Shown here: in pieces, positions 47,476-60,109 of the stretch
Layout: every line of letters begins with the position of its first letter
Numbering within the stretch: position 1 is the stretch's first letter
Assembly (NCBI GenBank): GCA_005406025.1
Contig: BGZK01001244.1
Location: 62,001 to 126,000, forward strand
Length of the DNA: 64,000 nucleotides
Direction: 5' to 3'
Source: Eumeta japonica
Lineage: Eukaryota; Arthropoda; Insecta; Lepidoptera; Psychidae
Notes under the pieces: model-generated
Seen by the model: only the letters and a program-made list of their open reading frames with translations
What the model was told of the DNA's origin: nothing
Database searches by the model: none
Program-made: the position numbers and the translations under genes

Positions 47476-49129
47476 TTCTGTAGGCGCTCGATCAATGCGC
47501 TGCAGCAGTCAGAATCGAACACGGTGACGTCCGGTATTTTCGCATTGGCAAGCAATAATTCCACCACTTGTCACCATGGTTTTTATAACTCATGAAAGGG
47601 GTGATCAATCGGTGAGCTGTGGTGGTCGAGTGGTCAGCGCATTGTTCGTAAGTCTGTCGTCACCTTTGCATCGCACACTGCACAATCCGTTAAAACACGC
47701 CCCACATACCTGACCATTGCGTACTTAATCGTCCGTTTTGCGTCAAAATTCAGATCAATGCATTATTGCTAAACAAAATGCTGATATTATGCTACACAAC
47801 GTTGTGCATTTATGAGCTGCGCAGTGCGAAATTTGACGTCTCCTTTCTCATACTAATGAAAACGGACACAACAGCTTTTCCCATAAGACGCAACAGCATA
47901 ATATATGCTCGGGCACCGAGGCGCCATCCCACGGCCTGTGCTCTAACAAAGGAGGCGTTAGCATCTGCATCGTTAAACAAATGATGTTACGAGAAATAAC
48001 ATATTGGTATGTACCCATCGAACGAGTTTTACCTATGGCATTATACAGTAATTTGTTTTCAGCCTAACAAATTTTATGCCAGTCATTTGAAATGAAATTT
48101 CTACCCTTATATTCTACATTTTTGCCAAAAAATAGAGCGTTCCTTTGTCGCGATTTACGCGTGAACTTTCGGCTGGTAACTCTTTCAGAGCTAAGTTCGT
48201 TCTGTTGAAATTCCGTTACGTCTTAGCGAATATTAACAATATTTTAGCCTTAATTCCCTTAAATTATAATTTCTTGACAATTTCGATAGCCACTGCCCAC
48301 CTCTCTCAAAAGGAAAGCTTTCATGATCCTTTCTTCCAAAGATCAACATTTATTGTTATTACAATAATATTTTACAACTCCGTCATATATGGCGTTCTTG
48401 CAGAGGAAAAAAAATGAGTAACCTTTTATATATATTCCGAATCTAAATACTTACTCATTGGAAATTTATAGAATATTTGATGTTCTGTATTTATAAGTAC
48501 ACAATTTGTAAATATGTAAGCTACAATATTTGAATGCTAGTAAAATTTCTGTACGTTGTAATATTTTGTACTATAGTACAAAACGGTTGAGAAATTGACG
48601 TTTAAGTGCTAAACCATTATGTTAATGGTTCTTCAAATTTTAATGTGAACATGATAATAATTAAATATTACTAGCAAAAATCATGGCTTTGTTCGGGCTC
48701 CCGAGATTATTTTACGCGGGTCGAGTATGTGCAAACATGCTTTCAGGATGCGCTTGAGTGTACAGAGCTTCTATAGTGCTTAGGACGTGTTTGCAATGCT
48801 CATGTTTCTGGCTTCTCCGCCATACAACCCAATTAATTTTAATACAAGTTATACATTACATAGTAATGATTTCCTACAATAATTTTATACCAAGTAAAAA
48901 TTATTAATAGATTTTTTAATAAAATTAGCTGTTAGTATAGAAATTATTATATATATAATTCAATAAATAATTCATTTAACAAATAATTTTCAGACAATTT
49001 GCAATTTTGCAAAAAAATAATAATATTTGTTCATGATAACCACGTAAAGAAAAAAGGACGTTAATTCTATGTTTAATGCCATTACTGAACATAAATAAAA
49101 ATAGAGATATTTATTTGCACGTCCTATTA

Positions 49130-49400
49130 ATTTTGTGATTACCAACAGATGGCATTAATTATTTAATAACATTTTAGTTAAAAGTAAAAAAAGTTACAAT
49201 CTTTTTACTTATACTCTAAAAATCATCCAGCTATTTTAAAATTTCTAAAATTAAACTCATCTATATTAACTCGGTAGTTTTTGTTAACAGATGGCATTAG
49301 TAATAAAACGTCGCACATAGATGTATACCTTATTAGTTCTGTAATTTCCGGCACATGGCCTTAATAATATAATAACAATCTAGTTAACAAATATTACACA
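49130..49400 (+). repeat. Three degenerate tandem units around 'ACAGATGGCATTA'
   Basis: TTTTGTGATTACCAACAGAT (49132), TTTTTGTTAACAGATGGCAT (49277) and TTCTGTAATTTCCGGCACAT (49339) each lead into GGC(A/C)TTA and a run like AATAACA..TAGTTAA. Spacing is irregular, as expected of an old tandem array. Confidence 0.5.
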
Positions 49401-49629
49401 TTGTTGTTCCGTATTTTATTAAATATTTGTTCATAAAATGACATATTTATGACAGCTTACAAATCTAGATATGAATTCAAGTAACTATGTCAAATTCCAA
49501 ATCATGAGGTGCGATAGTTTTTTCATAAAGTTTACCACAAAAATGTATGGGTCACTGAATAGTGTTAGGTCTAGCGAAGCAAGCCCTAATTATTGTCTTT
49601 GTTTCACAAGGTTTTTAAAGAGGAATGAT

Positions 49630-49790
49630 AGTAGAGTAGTCGAAGCGCTGCGAAAACAGAAAAACAAAGTACCTGGTTCAAACCCTGCTCGCATCACATC
49701 AATGACGTCGATCGACGCCGGCCAAATAAAATGCTATGAAACTATAGCAATGCTAAAGAATATATTGAAGCACATGAATATGAAACGTTA
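49630..49790 (+). repeat. tRNA-derived SINE
   Basis: GTAGAGTAGTCGAAGCGC (A-box-like) is followed after about 35 bp by CCTGGTTCAAACCCTG (B box at 49675-49685). A body and an A-rich end follow. An open frame on the same strand spans it and is not a gene. Confidence 0.65.
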
Positions 49791-50694
49791 AATATTGAGC
49801 CAAAAAGAAATCTTCTCAAAAGGGAAGCTTCTCTGCTTTATCTTTAACTGGAACCGACTCCAAAAACGGCGGATTAGTTGATTTTGAAGTCTGTTACAGA
49901 ATTATATAAACATGTTTTTGAAGGTGGTTTTTATTTTTTTTGGAAAATTTATTTTTCTTCACATTGTTTAGTCATCGAGTAATTATAGTTTTATAAATCA
50001 TTTGGCTACCTCTCATGTAGATTAGGCCAAGATTAATAAAATCGGCCAGGCATATCCTTCACTTTTAAACGGAGCTGGTCGAAAAGCAGTCCTGATCTCG
50101 AATTTATTGTCCTTTGCTAACCATACCAGGGTCTTTACATTTAGTTGAAGTGCAACTACCAAATTATTCTTATACAAACTGTGTAAATTATATCTATTCT
50201 TTTTAATGTACAAGTTCTACAATTCATACAAATTACATTTTTATTCAATTCCGCATTAAATTAATTGACTCTGTTTCCGCAAGAGTTCTGATGTGTTCCT
50301 GCTAAAATTGTTACATTAGAATTATATAAATGAATAAAAATATGCAGGTAGATTACTAAGCAATCAATTTTAATGTTGTGTGTGTTAGTTTTACTAATAA
50401 CCATTGAAGAGCGATTTCTGGCGGCAAATCGTAGTATTATCTCCTAACTCCTAGCCGTTAAGCAGTGCTGTGGCTTCCATTATCAGCTCAGCAGCATAAT
50501 ATAACAACCACCATACGCAAGAACTTGAACAACTAAATACAAAGAGCTCAAACACACTGTACGTGCCTATAATATATGAGCGTTTCTCTCGATTTTCCTG
50601 GGATCTCATCATCAGATCCTGACTTGCTGACGGTGGGACAAACTCGGGAGTATTCTCTTTCAAATAAAAAAAAAAATTAAAATCGATCCACAAT

Positions 50695-50785
50695 TGACGA
50701 AATTATCGCTGAACATACATAAAAAAAAATACATACAGACGAACGTAGAACCTCCTCTTTTTTGAAGTCGGTTAAAAAACGTTCT
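50695..50785 (-). repeat. Lepidopteran 'CGACTTCAAAAAAGAGGAGG' repeat end
   Basis: On the minus strand ACCGACTTCAAAAAAGAGGA followed by GGTTCTACGTTCGTCTGTAT is the hallmark of an abundant lepidopteran repeat. A weaker copy is at about 24400-24450 on the plus strand (ACGACTTCAGGAAAAGTAGG), and a scrap at 49853. Confidence 0.65.
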
Positions 50786-50895
50786 GACCTTTTATGTATG
50801 GGAACAGAAAATTCATAATTATTTTATAATTTATGATACTGTTTCATCATCATCAGGCTGGTTCATATTTGTTATACCTACTTATAAAGCGATAA

Positions 50896-51046
50896 GAAAT
50901 TAATTATATTTTCATTGTATAGTTATATAATACGAATTAAAATCATCAATAATAATCAAATAAGGCTTTTTAACTGAAATTAATTATATTTTCATTGTAT
51001 AATTATAATACGAATTAAAATCGTATAAATAAGGCTTTTTAACTGG
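50896..51046 (+). repeat. Tandem duplication, units of about 81 and 70 bp
   Basis: GAAATTAATTATATTTTCAT begins both units, and both end TAAGGCTTTTTAACTG. The second unit lacks about 11 bases. A recent local duplication. Confidence 0.9.
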
Positions 51047-51751
51047 AAGTATATTGTGAAATTTAGAAATAGAAAACTTTGTAAGAGATTTATGCTATCA
51101 AAGACGTTGTTTACTATATTTTATTTCTACACAATAACAACATATTTCAAAATTAATAAAATTATATTAAATAGACAAATGCTTAAAAAATAAAACGAGA
51201 TAAACAATACGTAAAACATGAAAATTATGCATTTACAAATTAGTACAATTTGTATTCTGGTGCTGCGCTTGGTACACCATTGAAAGTAGTTTCAACATTT
51301 GTATCATCTACATAACTTCAGCGATAAATCTTCGTTTGATCATTTTCAAAATCATTGCAAGCGTGAGAAGTTTTGAATATTTGAGTGGATATATCATCAT
51401 CTGCTCATACCGTTTGCGTATAAGACACATCATGCTATTTTTAGAGCTAACCCTGACAGCCGATTGGTCAATCCACTAGTCACATCAGCCTAAAAGGGCA
51501 GAGCGTACTGTAACACGGTTCCTTTAGACGATGAACAGCCATAAAAATGGTCTTATCTGAAAAATCTAAATTGCCCCTTGTGGGCAAAACATCGCAACTG
51601 CACTTTTGAGTTATCTCACTGGTTCATCTGGATTGCTCGATCTGACGGTTAGGAACGCCTTTAATGAAATCTTAATTGTTCTACGACGCAAAGTGTTTGA
51701 TCATTAATGCATAGCATAGTGACAAAATAATTTGGAGATGTAGAAAAAAAA

Positions 51752-52470
51752 CACCGGACAGGTGCGAATAGGAGTCGCATCTTGAGGGTTCTGTATAGAC
51801 TTAAGTATATATGCTGACATATACCTCGTCCGACAAGTCTCGACAATTTATGTCTGTTTTCTATAGCAATACTGGTGAGTTAGCGGTCCGGGACTTTCAG
51901 AACTTTCGTCAGTTTAGTTTTCCATAAATTTTGTCTAAAATTTTTTTTGTATACCTATAAGACAATGCAAATTTTAAATCTTCATAACGGGGTGTTAAAT
52001 AATGTTCCTCCATATATCAGTTTACGATTCGCATTTCAACTGCAAATGTCAAATTGGATTAGAAAAAATTCAATAACATAATTATCCAATCCAATATATA
52101 TATATATATATGTATGTATATAAATATAACAAATTAACGAATTTCAATTTTTTTTTTAATTTTGCGAGACTTTGTTTTTACCAAATTTCATGATGCTAGG
52201 TCAAAAAAAGTACCTTACAGTTTTTAAATTATTCGAAAGTGTCAATATATGCCACGAATATGACCATATAGTTTTGTTGCGTTAACTGAGAAACGATTTT
52301 TTTTTTTAAGTTTTAAAGGATCGATTATATTTTTCTGTTTCATTTGATATTACTTGATGTCTCCGATACGTATTTTTGAGAAAAAAGGTCTCAATAGGAA
52401 GCTAGACGGACGAACTACAAAGTGATCCTATAAGGGTTGCTTTTGAAATACGGAACGCTATAAACAAGGT
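51752..52470 (+). repeat. Near-complete copy of the dispersed family
   Basis: It begins CACCGGACAGGTGCGAATAG, then GAGTCGCATCTTGAGGGTTC, and ends GAACTACAAAGTGATCCTAT, then a degenerate AAGGGTTG... GGAACGCTATAAAC. About 720 bp with no gene. This copy gives the clearest view of both ends. Confidence 0.7.
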
Positions 52471-52499
52471 ATTATAAAAATTAGATACATAAATAGGGG

Positions 52500-53120
52500 C
52501 ATTTATGGCCGAGTGACGATAACCTAGATACTTAGATTAAGCTGCATGCGCCAAGGTTTAAAATTAAATGTGACTGATATAACACAGTCAAGTAACGTCG
52601 ATCTTGAACGTCTCTAACATTCTTCGAAAGACAATCAATGAATCGATACCAAGTGACATGACATTATCGATTAAACCGGTATCGGTTAGTAGATCTTAGC
52701 AGTCTTCGAAGAATTCGTACTGAGCCAACGCATCAGTATGGCCTGCAGCGTCTCGTACTTGGAGTGAAGCCGGTGCCTTTCAATGGAGATTGCTATTTGA
52801 ATGTCATATAAAACGATCACAATCCGTCGAACGTGCGTGAATAACGAAACCGCGTGTTAGGCCTAGTTGTATTAAAAAAAATGTCTTGTCTATAGACATT
52901 AATTCGTTTATTCTATTACAGTCTATCACTAGATATAGAGTGACTAGTTGTTATTACGTCTGTCTGCGACAGAGGCGACCCGAGTATGAACTCGCTGGTC
53001 TATTATGCGAACATAATAAGTTATTGTCAACTCGATACGAAACGATATATCAAAATGCGTATTGTGTCAGTACGGCGAAGCAATAGTAGAGTGTATAGAA
53101 TTGATATCGACATCATGACG
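52500..53120. other. Less AT-rich block of unknown role
   Basis: GC rises clearly relative to neighbours. A TATAAAA lies at 52807 without a well-placed initiator, and a possible acceptor TTCTATTACAG near 52921. A 66-codon frame (52886-53086) has no recognised motif. Possibly a promoter/first exon or an unknown repeat. Confidence 0.25.
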
Positions 53121-53228
53121 ACAAAGTTATCTTAGTGTTGACGATTTTGTTGAAAATGTGCTCACTCAGATTCATAAACCACCGAAACAAGCAATTTTAA
53201 ATATAACACGTATTTAAATTTACGTATA

Positions 53229-54498
53229 AGGGGCCGTTCATAAATTATGTAAGACATTTAAGGGAGGGGGGGTATTGACTAAATATTATAATTTCTTACT
53301 ATAGGGAAGGAGGGTAGAGAAAGTGATATTAGGTAAAATTTCGAATTAAAAATTTTACCACTTTCGCGCTAAAAATGGCGTTATTGGATAGCGCCATCTG
53401 TGCTTTATCTCTCTTACTCAGTATGAAATCTTACGAAAATCATATGTTGTCAGTACTTCTAGACTTTTTACTATTTCTTTGTTGTTGTCGTTGACCGGGG
53501 ATTTCCCTGTTACTTGAAATCTCAAAAATATATCTCATGTCCTTTTAGAATTATTATTTTATCTAACATGTCTGGATACTTACATCCACTGTTATTTAAA
53601 GCGTGGGTAGAAGGTTTCCCAGATAAAACACCAAAGATTTGTCAACAACAGTGTAATTAATTCTGGACAACCAACAGAGAAGTTTTCAAAATGATGACAA
53701 TGCTTTCGGAAAATTTGTATCTCACAAAATAAATGATTTAAAACAGCTTGCTGCTAAGAAAACCAACTTACTCAGTTTTTAAACAGGTTAGTTGGCACTG
53801 TATTTCTAACCCTGATTAAAAATATTGATTGAAAAAAATTGAAAATGAAGAGATTTGAATTTTTTTCAATAATTTCAATTTTTTCGTATGTATGTTGTTT
53901 AAAATATTGTTATCAATGGTTTAATATTATTTTTAAGTAATTGTTATATGTAAAACTCTATTTAAATGCACTTTACTGAGAATTTTCGACCTATCAAATT
54001 ATTGCATCGTCGTGCTGGACAGTCTGTGTCTTACATCATACAATAATAATATCCTTGATATTGAATGGTACGACAATGAAGATATTGATATTGAAAAAAT
54101 TGAAGAGCCTCAGGAGGAACACAAGGAATCAGTCATTCCGGTAATTGAATCAATATCTGAACGGTTAGTCAGTCCTTGGATAAATGATAATTAGAGTTTT
54201 GATTTATGATCAAGATTTTTCAACACCTTTGGTTTCACTCAACTAATCCTGGTCAAAACTGTGATAGGTTGATACGATTAATGTTACTCAAGTGAGTTAA
54301 TGATGTTTATAATAGTAAGATGGCAATAAAAATATTTTAGAAATAACGGAGTTGTATTTTATTAATACACATATCTTACGAAAATTTCTTATTAAGGGGC
54401 AGGGGGGAGTAGTCGAAATCTTATGATGTCTTACAGTAGGGGGAGAGGGGATCAAATTAGCCCTCAAAACCTCTTACGTAATTTATGAACGGCCCCTA
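53229..54498. mobile_element. DNA transposon with AGGGGCCGTTCATAAATTA termini
   Basis: The left end AGGGGCCGTTCATAAATTAT followed by GTAAGAC pairs with the right end CTTACGTAATTTATGAACGG followed by CCCCT, giving inverted termini of about 26 bp, one or two differences, and a total of 1,270 bp. Near the inner edge both ends carry G-rich strings on the same sense. Inside, ATG at 53568 opens MSGYLHPLLFKAWVEGFPDK and TPKICQQQCN before a stop; 54012-54194 encodes an acidic stretch ending LVSPWINDN. AATAAAAATATT near 54327 could be a poly(A) signal. Target duplications are not clear, so the superfamily is left open. The coding part is broken. Confidence 0.8.
53568..54194 (+). pseudogene. Broken internal coding region of the 1.27-kb transposon
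   Basis: The translated pieces SGYLHPLLFKAWVEGFPDKT, then DNDAFGKFVSHKINDLKQLA followed by AKKTNLLSF in shifted frames, and 54012-54194 with DIEKIEEPQEEHKESVIPVI, lie in one orientation between the termini. The pieces look like one small protein interrupted by frameshifts and stops. No DDE catalytic triad is recognisable, so this may be an accessory or deleted product and the copy nonautonomous. Confidence 0.45.
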
Positions 54499-55210
54499 AC
54501 CGTATATTGCGTATATAATACGTGAACCCTTTAGGGAACTGTGCAAAATTCGAGTTCATTTTACATATTTGACAGAAAGCTAGCGTTCGCGGCGCATTCA
54601 TACAACTACGAAACGGTAAAGTTCCTACTTCCCTTTAACTACGCGGCATAATGAAAAATACATTTGAAGCCGACTCGAATCTGAGTCAACATCATTAACG
54701 TAATTGAACTGTTGCAACATCATTTTTTCGACTCATACGCAGAATTAAGTATTAGGCCAGTTTCACTAGAAATCACAAACTTCAACGGTACCCATATTAA
54801 ACCTAACACGTACTAAACCAATGTGTGGTCTGATATACTTTATTGTATTGTATCTTACACATGGGTGGAGCTATGGGCAAAAGCTAGTAACAGATAGATT
54901 TTTAGTAATGTTAAATCAGTACTTTAATATTATATTACCTTCAAAAAAATGCAACTTTTACATCCACTGGGTATTATTTGAAAATATGCAATTTGTTTAA
55001 TGTCTCAAATTAAAACTTCATTTAATTACCTATCGCCACTAAAAAACGCAGAGGCGTAAGTAGCTGATAAATAGTCATTGCGTACATATGTCTACAATAA
55101 ATAATTGTTACAGGCCGTGACACCACGTCTTTGTTTTACCTTGCAGTGTACGGGACTGCACCCCACTATTTACTTCCTACTAAAAATAGTGAGCAACTTT
55201 CACAACAGAC

Positions 55211-55390
55211 TTAGAAAAAAATGCAGAACTGATTAGGCAATCATTAGAAGACAGTGATGTCGATTTTGATGATTCGGATGATGACATTCTTATCGATGCA
55301 ATAGAAGAACGTATATGGACTCTGACCAAGATGCCAGCTCTGAGAACCATTCTGTATTTCAGTCGGCGTTATTCGGATTTCAAAATAATA
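55211..55390 (+). pseudogene. Acidic coding-like fragment
   Basis: The frame from about 55211 reads LEKNAELIRQSLEDSDVDFD then DSDDDILIDAIEERIWTL before a stop at about 55393. Dense Asp/Ser/Glu at an N-terminus is usual in piggyBac-type transposases, but no catalytic core follows, so the assignment is only a guess. Confidence 0.25.
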
Positions 55391-55904
55391 TGACCTTAAG
55401 TACATGGATACTTAAAAAGTTCACGCCCCTTGTACAGGAATAAGATACAATAAAGAAAATGAGACACTTAAAGTGTTACATCGAAGAATAAACCATAGAT
55501 ACGTTTCATTACGCAAACAGTTTCGGGAATCTTCCCTTCCAATTTTTTTTTTCAAGGTCAATTTTGGCAATTATAGTTCACCTTGTTAATTATTGAGCAC
55601 ACGTCTGCGTGTGCGCCGTGCTCCGAGACCCGATCCACAATGGTCTTGCACCTGTCATATTGTCCGTACAAACGAGATCGCAATCTCGCAAACAATAAAC
55701 AAAGGATCCTTTGTGATCTATCAGAGTACGAAATAGTGCGGAATGCATCAAAAATGACTGTTAAGTCTAAAACGTGAGTTGAAAAATATCACTTTTTCAT
55801 TCTCGGTTTGGCCGCGCCTTGCTAACTAGGGTTGCCAACCGTACTCTAAAATCTATTTTTAGACAATAGTCAACTATTGTGCTCTTTTTAATACAGATAT
55901 AAAA

Positions 55905-56510
55905 AATAAAAATGGAGTGCGAATAGGACTCGCATCCCGAGTGTTCCATACAAACTTTATAATATTTTATTCATTGAGAATCTCGATGATTTTTGGTTGT
56001 TTTTGACATTGGAAATCTTAAGTTTTGTAGAAGAAATTTTCTTAACTTTTAATGTAGATCAATGTGTTCATCACGATCCATACTCAAATAATTACAAGCA
56101 TAAGTTTGTAATCACAATTTTTTTTTTTTTCGTATCAACTTTAGTACCTGTGACTGTCGATTTTTCATTTTTTTTATCTTACTTATATTATGAGACCTTC
56201 CTTCTTAACAAATTTTATGGTTCTAGGTCAATGGGAAGTGCACTATAAGGTTTGATTTACTAGCGAATATCAAAACATAAGGCATAAATAGCCGAATTCG
56301 ATTGATGATTACGTTGACTTAGAACCTTCATTTTTTTAATCGGCTTCAAGGGAACGTAGACAACTATTTGATGTTAATTTGAACTTAATTCCTCCATGCG
56401 TCCTTGAAAAAGGTTCTTGACAGACAGACGGACAGACGGACAACTAATTGGTCCTACAAGAGTTCTTTTTTATTTTAGAGCTACGGAACTCTAAAAATAA
56501 ATAAAAAAGT
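55905..56510 (+). repeat. Second near-complete copy of the dispersed family
   Basis: Begins GGAGTGCGAATAGGACTCGC then ATCCCGAGTGTTCCATACAA. It ends GACAGACAGACGGACAGACG, CTAATTGGTCCTACAAGAGT, then CTACGGAACTCTAAAAATA. Same orientation and landmark order as 51752-52470. Confidence 0.7.
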
Positions 56511-57999
56511 AGGAAAGAACTTCGGTATTCTACTGTCTAATATATAACACTTAGGTAAAATACGCTAACCTACCTACTCGTTTAATCAAAATCTAACTCT
56601 TGTCATAATTCACTGTAAATACACATTAGCCGTTGCAAGTTTAATTAATAATTTAGAAGATATAATTTTTTTTTTTATACATGAACGAATGCATCAAAAA
56701 AATGAACATCAAATTATTTCCTTTAATAATTGAATATATTTTAATAGAAAAGAGAATATACGAAACAAACTTATATTTCTACGAAAATTTTGTTTAAAAT
56801 AAATACATAATCCTTTTACGTATTTAGTTTAATTTTTATGGTATTAGAAACACTTCATTTCCTCTAAAGAGAGTTGGCAACCCTATTGATAATAATTCAA
56901 AACTATATTATATAGCGTAGTAATAATATGAACGCCATTTTGTTTGAAACGTTAATAAACAACAATATTGTTTTTGCCGTATGAAACCATTGTTACGCCT
57001 AACCCACTCCTTGTAAATTAGTAAATTACTCAGTTTCTGTAAAAGTTTGCACATATAAACAATAAGAGAATAAGCCTTTTTTATGACTAAATGAACAATA
57101 AACAAATTTCAAAGTATCATGTAGACGATAGACATTAATTTTTTTATTGTTTGATTCAAACGACGACCTACTAAAAGAAAACCGAATTTTTTCCATGAAC
57201 CTTTTCAATGTTAAAAATGTGCACGTCGCGTAGTGAAATTATAGTAGTTAAGGTGGGGTTGAATAATTTTTATTGCGGCAATCTAGTGGTAGTTATTACT
57301 ATTGTAATCACGTCTTTTTCTAAAATGTAAATATGTATTATCATATCTAATTTACTGATAGTGAATTTGAAACACCTAAGTACATACTATATTTTTTCTG
57401 TCCAAGAGCAGTCCAAAAAATGCGCTTTAATCTTGACTGCATTTGATAAACAAATAAACAATACACAGTTTGACCCGGATCGATTTTAGATTATAAGTTA
57501 GAATTTATATAACTTCAAAAACTTAGTGCTCCCTAAAATACGACATATTAGTTTAATGTGACGAGAGAAGCAATAAGCTACAGCAATAGATGACAATTTA
57601 GCGACATTCAGACAATTATGTATGAGATTATGGGCGATTTTATTTTTGTCGATACGGTTGACGAGAGACACGTTTTCGATTTTAAATGGAACTCAAGTGC
57701 TATTGTGAGATATCAAAAATCAGTAGTCGACGAGTTTCTCACCTCTGCCACCAGATGGCACTATACAATACAATCGCGTTGTAATTGCAGCGGCCTTGCC
57801 CCACAAACGGCTGTGTACAATACGCGTGTTATGATTCGATTCTGACGTCGATGTTATGGTTGAATTAGAAATTAGCTCTGGAATAATCTATTTGGATGTG
57901 GCAATTTTTTGGGTATGCTATAAAAGCTTTAAAAGTTTTTTAATGTGAAACATCTATAGGCGCAGGGTAAACCGGATTGTTGGCGTGGCGACGCTTGCC

Positions 58000-58190
58000 G
58001 TGGCGACGGGTCGCCACGCTATACAATGGTATATATATAGTCAAAATTTATACCGTAGTAAACGGACCATCGAACCGAGTCAGAAGGGAGTTGCACAGTC
58101 GCTTGCGCATGGCGATGCCTCGCCACATCATACACACTACTACCTGTAGACTGTATATATCTATAGTATAGCGTGGCGACCCGTCGCCAC
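58000..58190. mobile_element. Element bounded by 25-bp perfect inverted repeats, each a hairpin
   Basis: 58000-58024 (begins GTGGCGACGGGTCGCCACGC) is the exact reverse complement of 58166-58190. Each arm is itself self-complementary (GTGGCGA, CGGG, TCGCCAC). Two further partial motifs, TGGCGTGGCGACGC at 57981 and CATGGCGATGCCTCGCCACA near 58109, add to the array. The 191-bp block encodes nothing. A short nonautonomous transposon is the usual explanation, but self-hairpin ends are uncommon. Confidence 0.7.
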
Positions 58191-59660
58191 ACCGTACAGA
58201 TTATTACATTTTGGTTAATAATTGATTATTAATTATTAAGTATTACTGTGACAAGCAATTGTAACTTCCGTCAGACGAAACATCGAATATAACTATTACT
58301 GAAGTCACCGATGAAATTAATTAAGTTATAGCACCTTGAAATTAATATTTAATTTTTGTATTTAATGAAAATAAATGTTTATTAAATAAATAGCCATGAT
58401 TTTCTGTAAAAAATTCGTCATATTAAATTTTTCCGTTATACTATATTTAGTTCCTGTCGTAATCTTGTCTTTAATTCATATTACTTGTACAAACTCGATG
58501 TTTTACATCTGCCAGGCGTCCCGTGACAGCTCGCATTTTTTTAAGAAATTAAATTAATAATTTAATGGCTGTTAATAAAAAATATATCTAAAAATTATTA
58601 ATAACGAGGCCAGTTCCATTTAATAAAACATGAATTAAGCACAATAAAACGATCCAGTTGTCACATTGTTAGTCGTATCTGTGTGGTTATTTATTATTTA
58701 ACATGAATTCTCACATCTTGGGAAGATATAAGAATTAAAGAGAAAAAGAAAGGAACAATAAATATATGCAGCTGTCTGACAACTAAGTAGCTCTATCTTC
58801 TTAACCTACGCTTTGATATTTCTCTTGTTATATGTCAGTGCCTGTGCAACCGAGCCTTGTTTGATGTCTTTCATTCAAATAAATAATAAGAATACACAAG
58901 ATTACGTTATGGAATTTAGTATTAGTTATATACATACCTGCGAGCCGAGCTTTGCTTGTGGTCTTTCGAATTTGTTGTGGAGTATGGCAATGTGATAACT
59001 CTGCACGAGAAATGTTGTTTATCTTCGTTTCTGTCAAAAACTATTTAGATGCATAATACAATATAACGTGTACAATTTACATGCTATCTACTCTCAAATC
59101 AACATTGTCACGTTGTGCCATCTGTCTAATTTATGATATTCCCGGGAATGTTAGGTTAAGCCTTACATTGTAAATCGGCACTACACTACAATATCATAGC
59201 AACAATGCAATTACCTCAAAATTCTATGAGATGGCGCTGTAAAGCAAGTCTTACGAATATGTATTTTTAATCGCGTTTCTCCGAGAAAGACACCTACATA
59301 GATCAACCTGAAAAACAACATTTTTTTAATTTTTTATCGAGATTGCTCTTGCCGTTTACGAGCTACTGACATATAAATTTATATATGACCAAGGATTAAT
59401 TATGTGAAATAATAGAATAGCTTATAGCAATTTTTTCCGAAGATATCATTTCGACCTGCCTAAAATGCGGTATTATTGATATTAAAAGTGTTCTATTGAT
59501 ATATAATTTGTTATTAAGTGCAATTCGTAATTTATGTATCGATTAATACTTGCAAGGATGTACAAATTAGAGAAACAAAATATTACTGAACATCGATTGG
59601 CGAAAAGTAAGTCAGCTTGCTATAAGCGCACGACCTAGGAACATACATCCATATTTAGTA

Positions 59661-60053
59661 AGACCTCGTCCGCACTGCGGCATTTCACCGTGCGAATTTT
59701 ATTTCGCAATCCTGTAACATATTGAATCTTACGGGAGTAGCTGCACAAACAATTAAGAATTCACGCGGAAAAAATCTGTGATTTGATGCAAATTGAACCG
59801 CGATGCGGTGCGGATTTATTTCCGCGCGAATTTTATTTCGCAGTGCGAATAAGACCTAAGGCCTCGTCCACACTGTGATGTTTCACCGCGCGATTTTTTT
59901 CTCGCAATTCTGTAACACATTAAATCTTATAGAAATAGCCGCTTTAGCGATTAAAAATTCATGCGAAACAATTTATGATTTGATGCAAATCGAACGAGAT
60001 ACGGTGCGGAATTATTTCGGCGCATATTTTATTTCACAGTGCGGACAGAGCTT
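59661..60053 (+). mobile_element. Two tandem copies of a 198-bp inverted-repeat element
   Basis: AGACCTCGTCCGCACTGCGG at 59661 and AGGCCTCGTCCACACTGTGA at 59859 start two units of about 198 bp that stay alignable throughout. Each unit ends in sequence reverse complementary to its start (CGCAGTGCGAATAAGACCT; CACAGTGCGGACAGAGCTT). They are nonautonomous DNA-element-like units arranged head to tail. A 73-codon frame crosses unit 2 by chance. Confidence 0.7.
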
Positions 60054-60109
60054 TACCGTCAATTATAAAAACGCAGATTGTATCGCAAGCGCTTAAGGCT
60101 AACTAAGCC

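Noticed and set aside
48145..48417. 90-codon plus-strand frame
   Set aside because: No motif, no splice or start context and AT-driven residue composition.
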